The notes under the pieces: model-generated
What the model saw: only the letters and a program-made list of their open reading frames with translations
What the model was told of the DNA's origin: nothing
The model's database searches: none
In this document: one piece after another, positions 12,762-13,486 of the stretch
Layout of the letters: the number at the start of each line of letters is the position of its first letter
How positions within the stretch are numbered: position 1 is the first letter of the stretch
Made by a program: the position numbers and the translations under genes
Assembly: GCA_003501375.1 (NCBI GenBank)
Contig: DNPO01000038.1
Span: forward strand, 1 to 13,486
Direction of reading: 5' to 3'
DNA from: Candidatus Sumerlaeota bacterium
GTDB taxonomy: Bacteria > Sumerlaeota > Sumerlaeia > UBA8349
Length of the DNA: 13,486 bases

Positions 12762-13486
12762 TGCCATTCCACCTTTCACCGCTGTCTTCCTCTTGCCCCC
12801 CCTTGTGTTCCGGTTCTTCGTCCATGCTGGCAATTGGGAAGTACAAATTAAAACAAGCCCCCTTGCCCGGATCGGAAACGAGTTCCACCATGCCGCCCAT
12901 GTCACGGGTAAATTTCTGCACCATCGCCAAGCCCATGCCATTCCCGTGCGCGCCCTTGGTGGTAAAGAACGGGTTGAAAATACGCTCCTGTAATTCCATC
13001 GGAATGCCCGGGCCATTGTCCTTGATACTGAGCAACACTCGGTTACCCACCAGTTCGGTGGCAATGGTGAGCGAAGCGGTACCAGGTTCCTTGGTTTCCA
13101 GCGCATCACGCGCATTCATCGCAAGGTTCATCAGGACATCATACAACCCCACCGGGTCTAACCAGCAAGTTTGCAGATGTTCAGCGGGACGGATTTCCAA
13201 CTTTAGATTAAAATTTTCAAAATTAACGCGCAGGCTTCCCTCAACTTCCGCCAGCACGTCGTTAATTTGCACCTCGCTGCGTTTGTAAGTTTCGTTGCGC
13301 GAATAGTCGAGCATGGCCTTGGCCAGGCTGTGCATCCGCTCCATTCCGTGCCGCACCATGCCCCAGGTTTTTAACGCAGCATCTACGCGCCCCATCAGCA
13401 GGTGGCGTTCCAGTACCTCGACGCCGCTGTGGGTGATGGAAAGAATGTTTTTCAAACTGTGCGAAATTTCGGACATGGTGCGTCCG
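12751..13486 (-). CDS. Sensor histidine kinase, C-terminal part (cut by window edge)
   Basis: The frame enters from the right edge and ends at TGA 12753-12751, showing about 244 residues. The visible part begins at the dimerisation helix (MSEISHSLKNILSITHSG, with the phospho-accepting His in ISHSLKN) and continues with a second helix ending MLDYSRN. The HATPase_c domain follows: N box VLMNLAMNARDAL, G1 box DNGPGIP, F box IFNPFFTTKG, G2 box GNGMGLAMVQKF. This is a complete catalytic core of an orthodox (NtrB-like) kinase; any sensor input lies outside the window. The last ~22 residues are charged. Because the frame is open at the edge, the Met at 13476 should not be taken as the start. No response regulator is in the window. 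The overlap with the OsmC start suggests co-expression. Confidence 0.93.
   Translation of the reverse strand, partial: GRTMSEISHSLKNILSITHSGVEVLERHLLMGRVDAALKTWGMVRHGMERMHSLAKAMLDYSRNETYKRSEVQINDVLAEVEGSLRVNFENFNLKLEIRPAEHLQTCWLDPVGLYDVLMNLAMNARDALETKEPGTASLTIATELVGNRVLLSIKDNGPGIPMELQERIFNPFFTTKGAHGNGMGLAMVQKFTRDMGGMVELVSDPGKGACFNLYFPIASMDEEPEHKGGQEEDSGERWNGNAI

Noticed and set aside
12351..13115. A single 254-codon minus-strand frame spanning OsmC and part of the kinase region
   Set aside because: Only the last 136 residues match a family. The upstream part is the out-of-frame reading of the HATPase domain, and a ribosome site sits before the internal ATG.
1..13486. tRNA, rRNA, CRISPR array, insertion sequence, integrase or prophage genes
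   Set aside because: Looked for on both strands: no cloverleaf with a TTC-type arm, no regularly spaced direct repeats, and no transposase or integrase motifs were seen.

Overview
All nine protein-coding genes in this window lie on the minus strand, so transcription runs from high to low coordinates. Two genes are cut by the window edges: a GspE/PilB-type ATPase on the left and a histidine kinase on the right. The secretion/pilus ATPase, the periplasmic Spy/CpxP-like protein and the RmuC protein indicate a Gram-negative bacterium. The Gly/Met-rich LTxxQ protein, the 7TM-PAS protein with a CxxC...CxxC tail, and the short FucI-like isomerase beside AraA resemble what I remember from PVC-type and related uncultured lineages (Lentisphaerota, Verrucomicrobiota, Sumerlaeota, Hydrogenedentota). 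That placement is an impression from memory, not a measurement.

Layout from right to left, in transcription order. (1) 13486-12351: the C-terminal part of a histidine kinase whose stop codon overlaps the start of an OsmC-like gene; the unit ends at a strong intrinsic terminator (12250-12328). (2) 12121-10193: a stand-alone radical SAM protein of the B12-binding-like class with an unassigned C-terminal third. (3) 9894-6604: araA (L-arabinose isomerase), then a 384-nt gap carrying repeat-like hairpins, then a FucI-like sugar isomerase, ending at a clear terminator (6531-6568). (4) 6499-2166: a tight three-gene unit of a 7TM-PAS sensor-like protein without a kinase domain, a DUF2079 membrane protein and rmuC, followed by two terminators in tandem (2039-1965). 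(5) 1792-1: a secreted Gly/Met-rich LTxxQ protein, a terminator-like hairpin, then the GspE/PilB-type ATPase, which runs off the window just before its Walker A motif.

The most notable regulatory signal is upstream of the LTxxQ gene. A near-consensus sigma-54 (-24/-12) promoter at 1889-1872 is preceded by a full match to the IHF consensus (1905-1917) and by a GCAC-N6-GTGC dyad (1951-1964). Their order and spacing are those of an activator-dependent sigma-54 promoter. A second pattern is that three long non-terminator hairpins (8194-8278, 8288-8330, 10078-10119) have only C/A mismatches on the plus strand. These become G.U pairs in minus-strand RNA, so each stem is fully paired only in the direction in which the genes are transcribed.

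I see no tRNA, rRNA, CRISPR array, insertion sequence or transposase gene. No complete system that I could call undescribed is evident. The best leads are the sigma-54 control region, the output-less sensor/DUF2079/rmuC unit, the isomerase pair with its hairpin-rich spacer, and the kinase-OsmC overlap.
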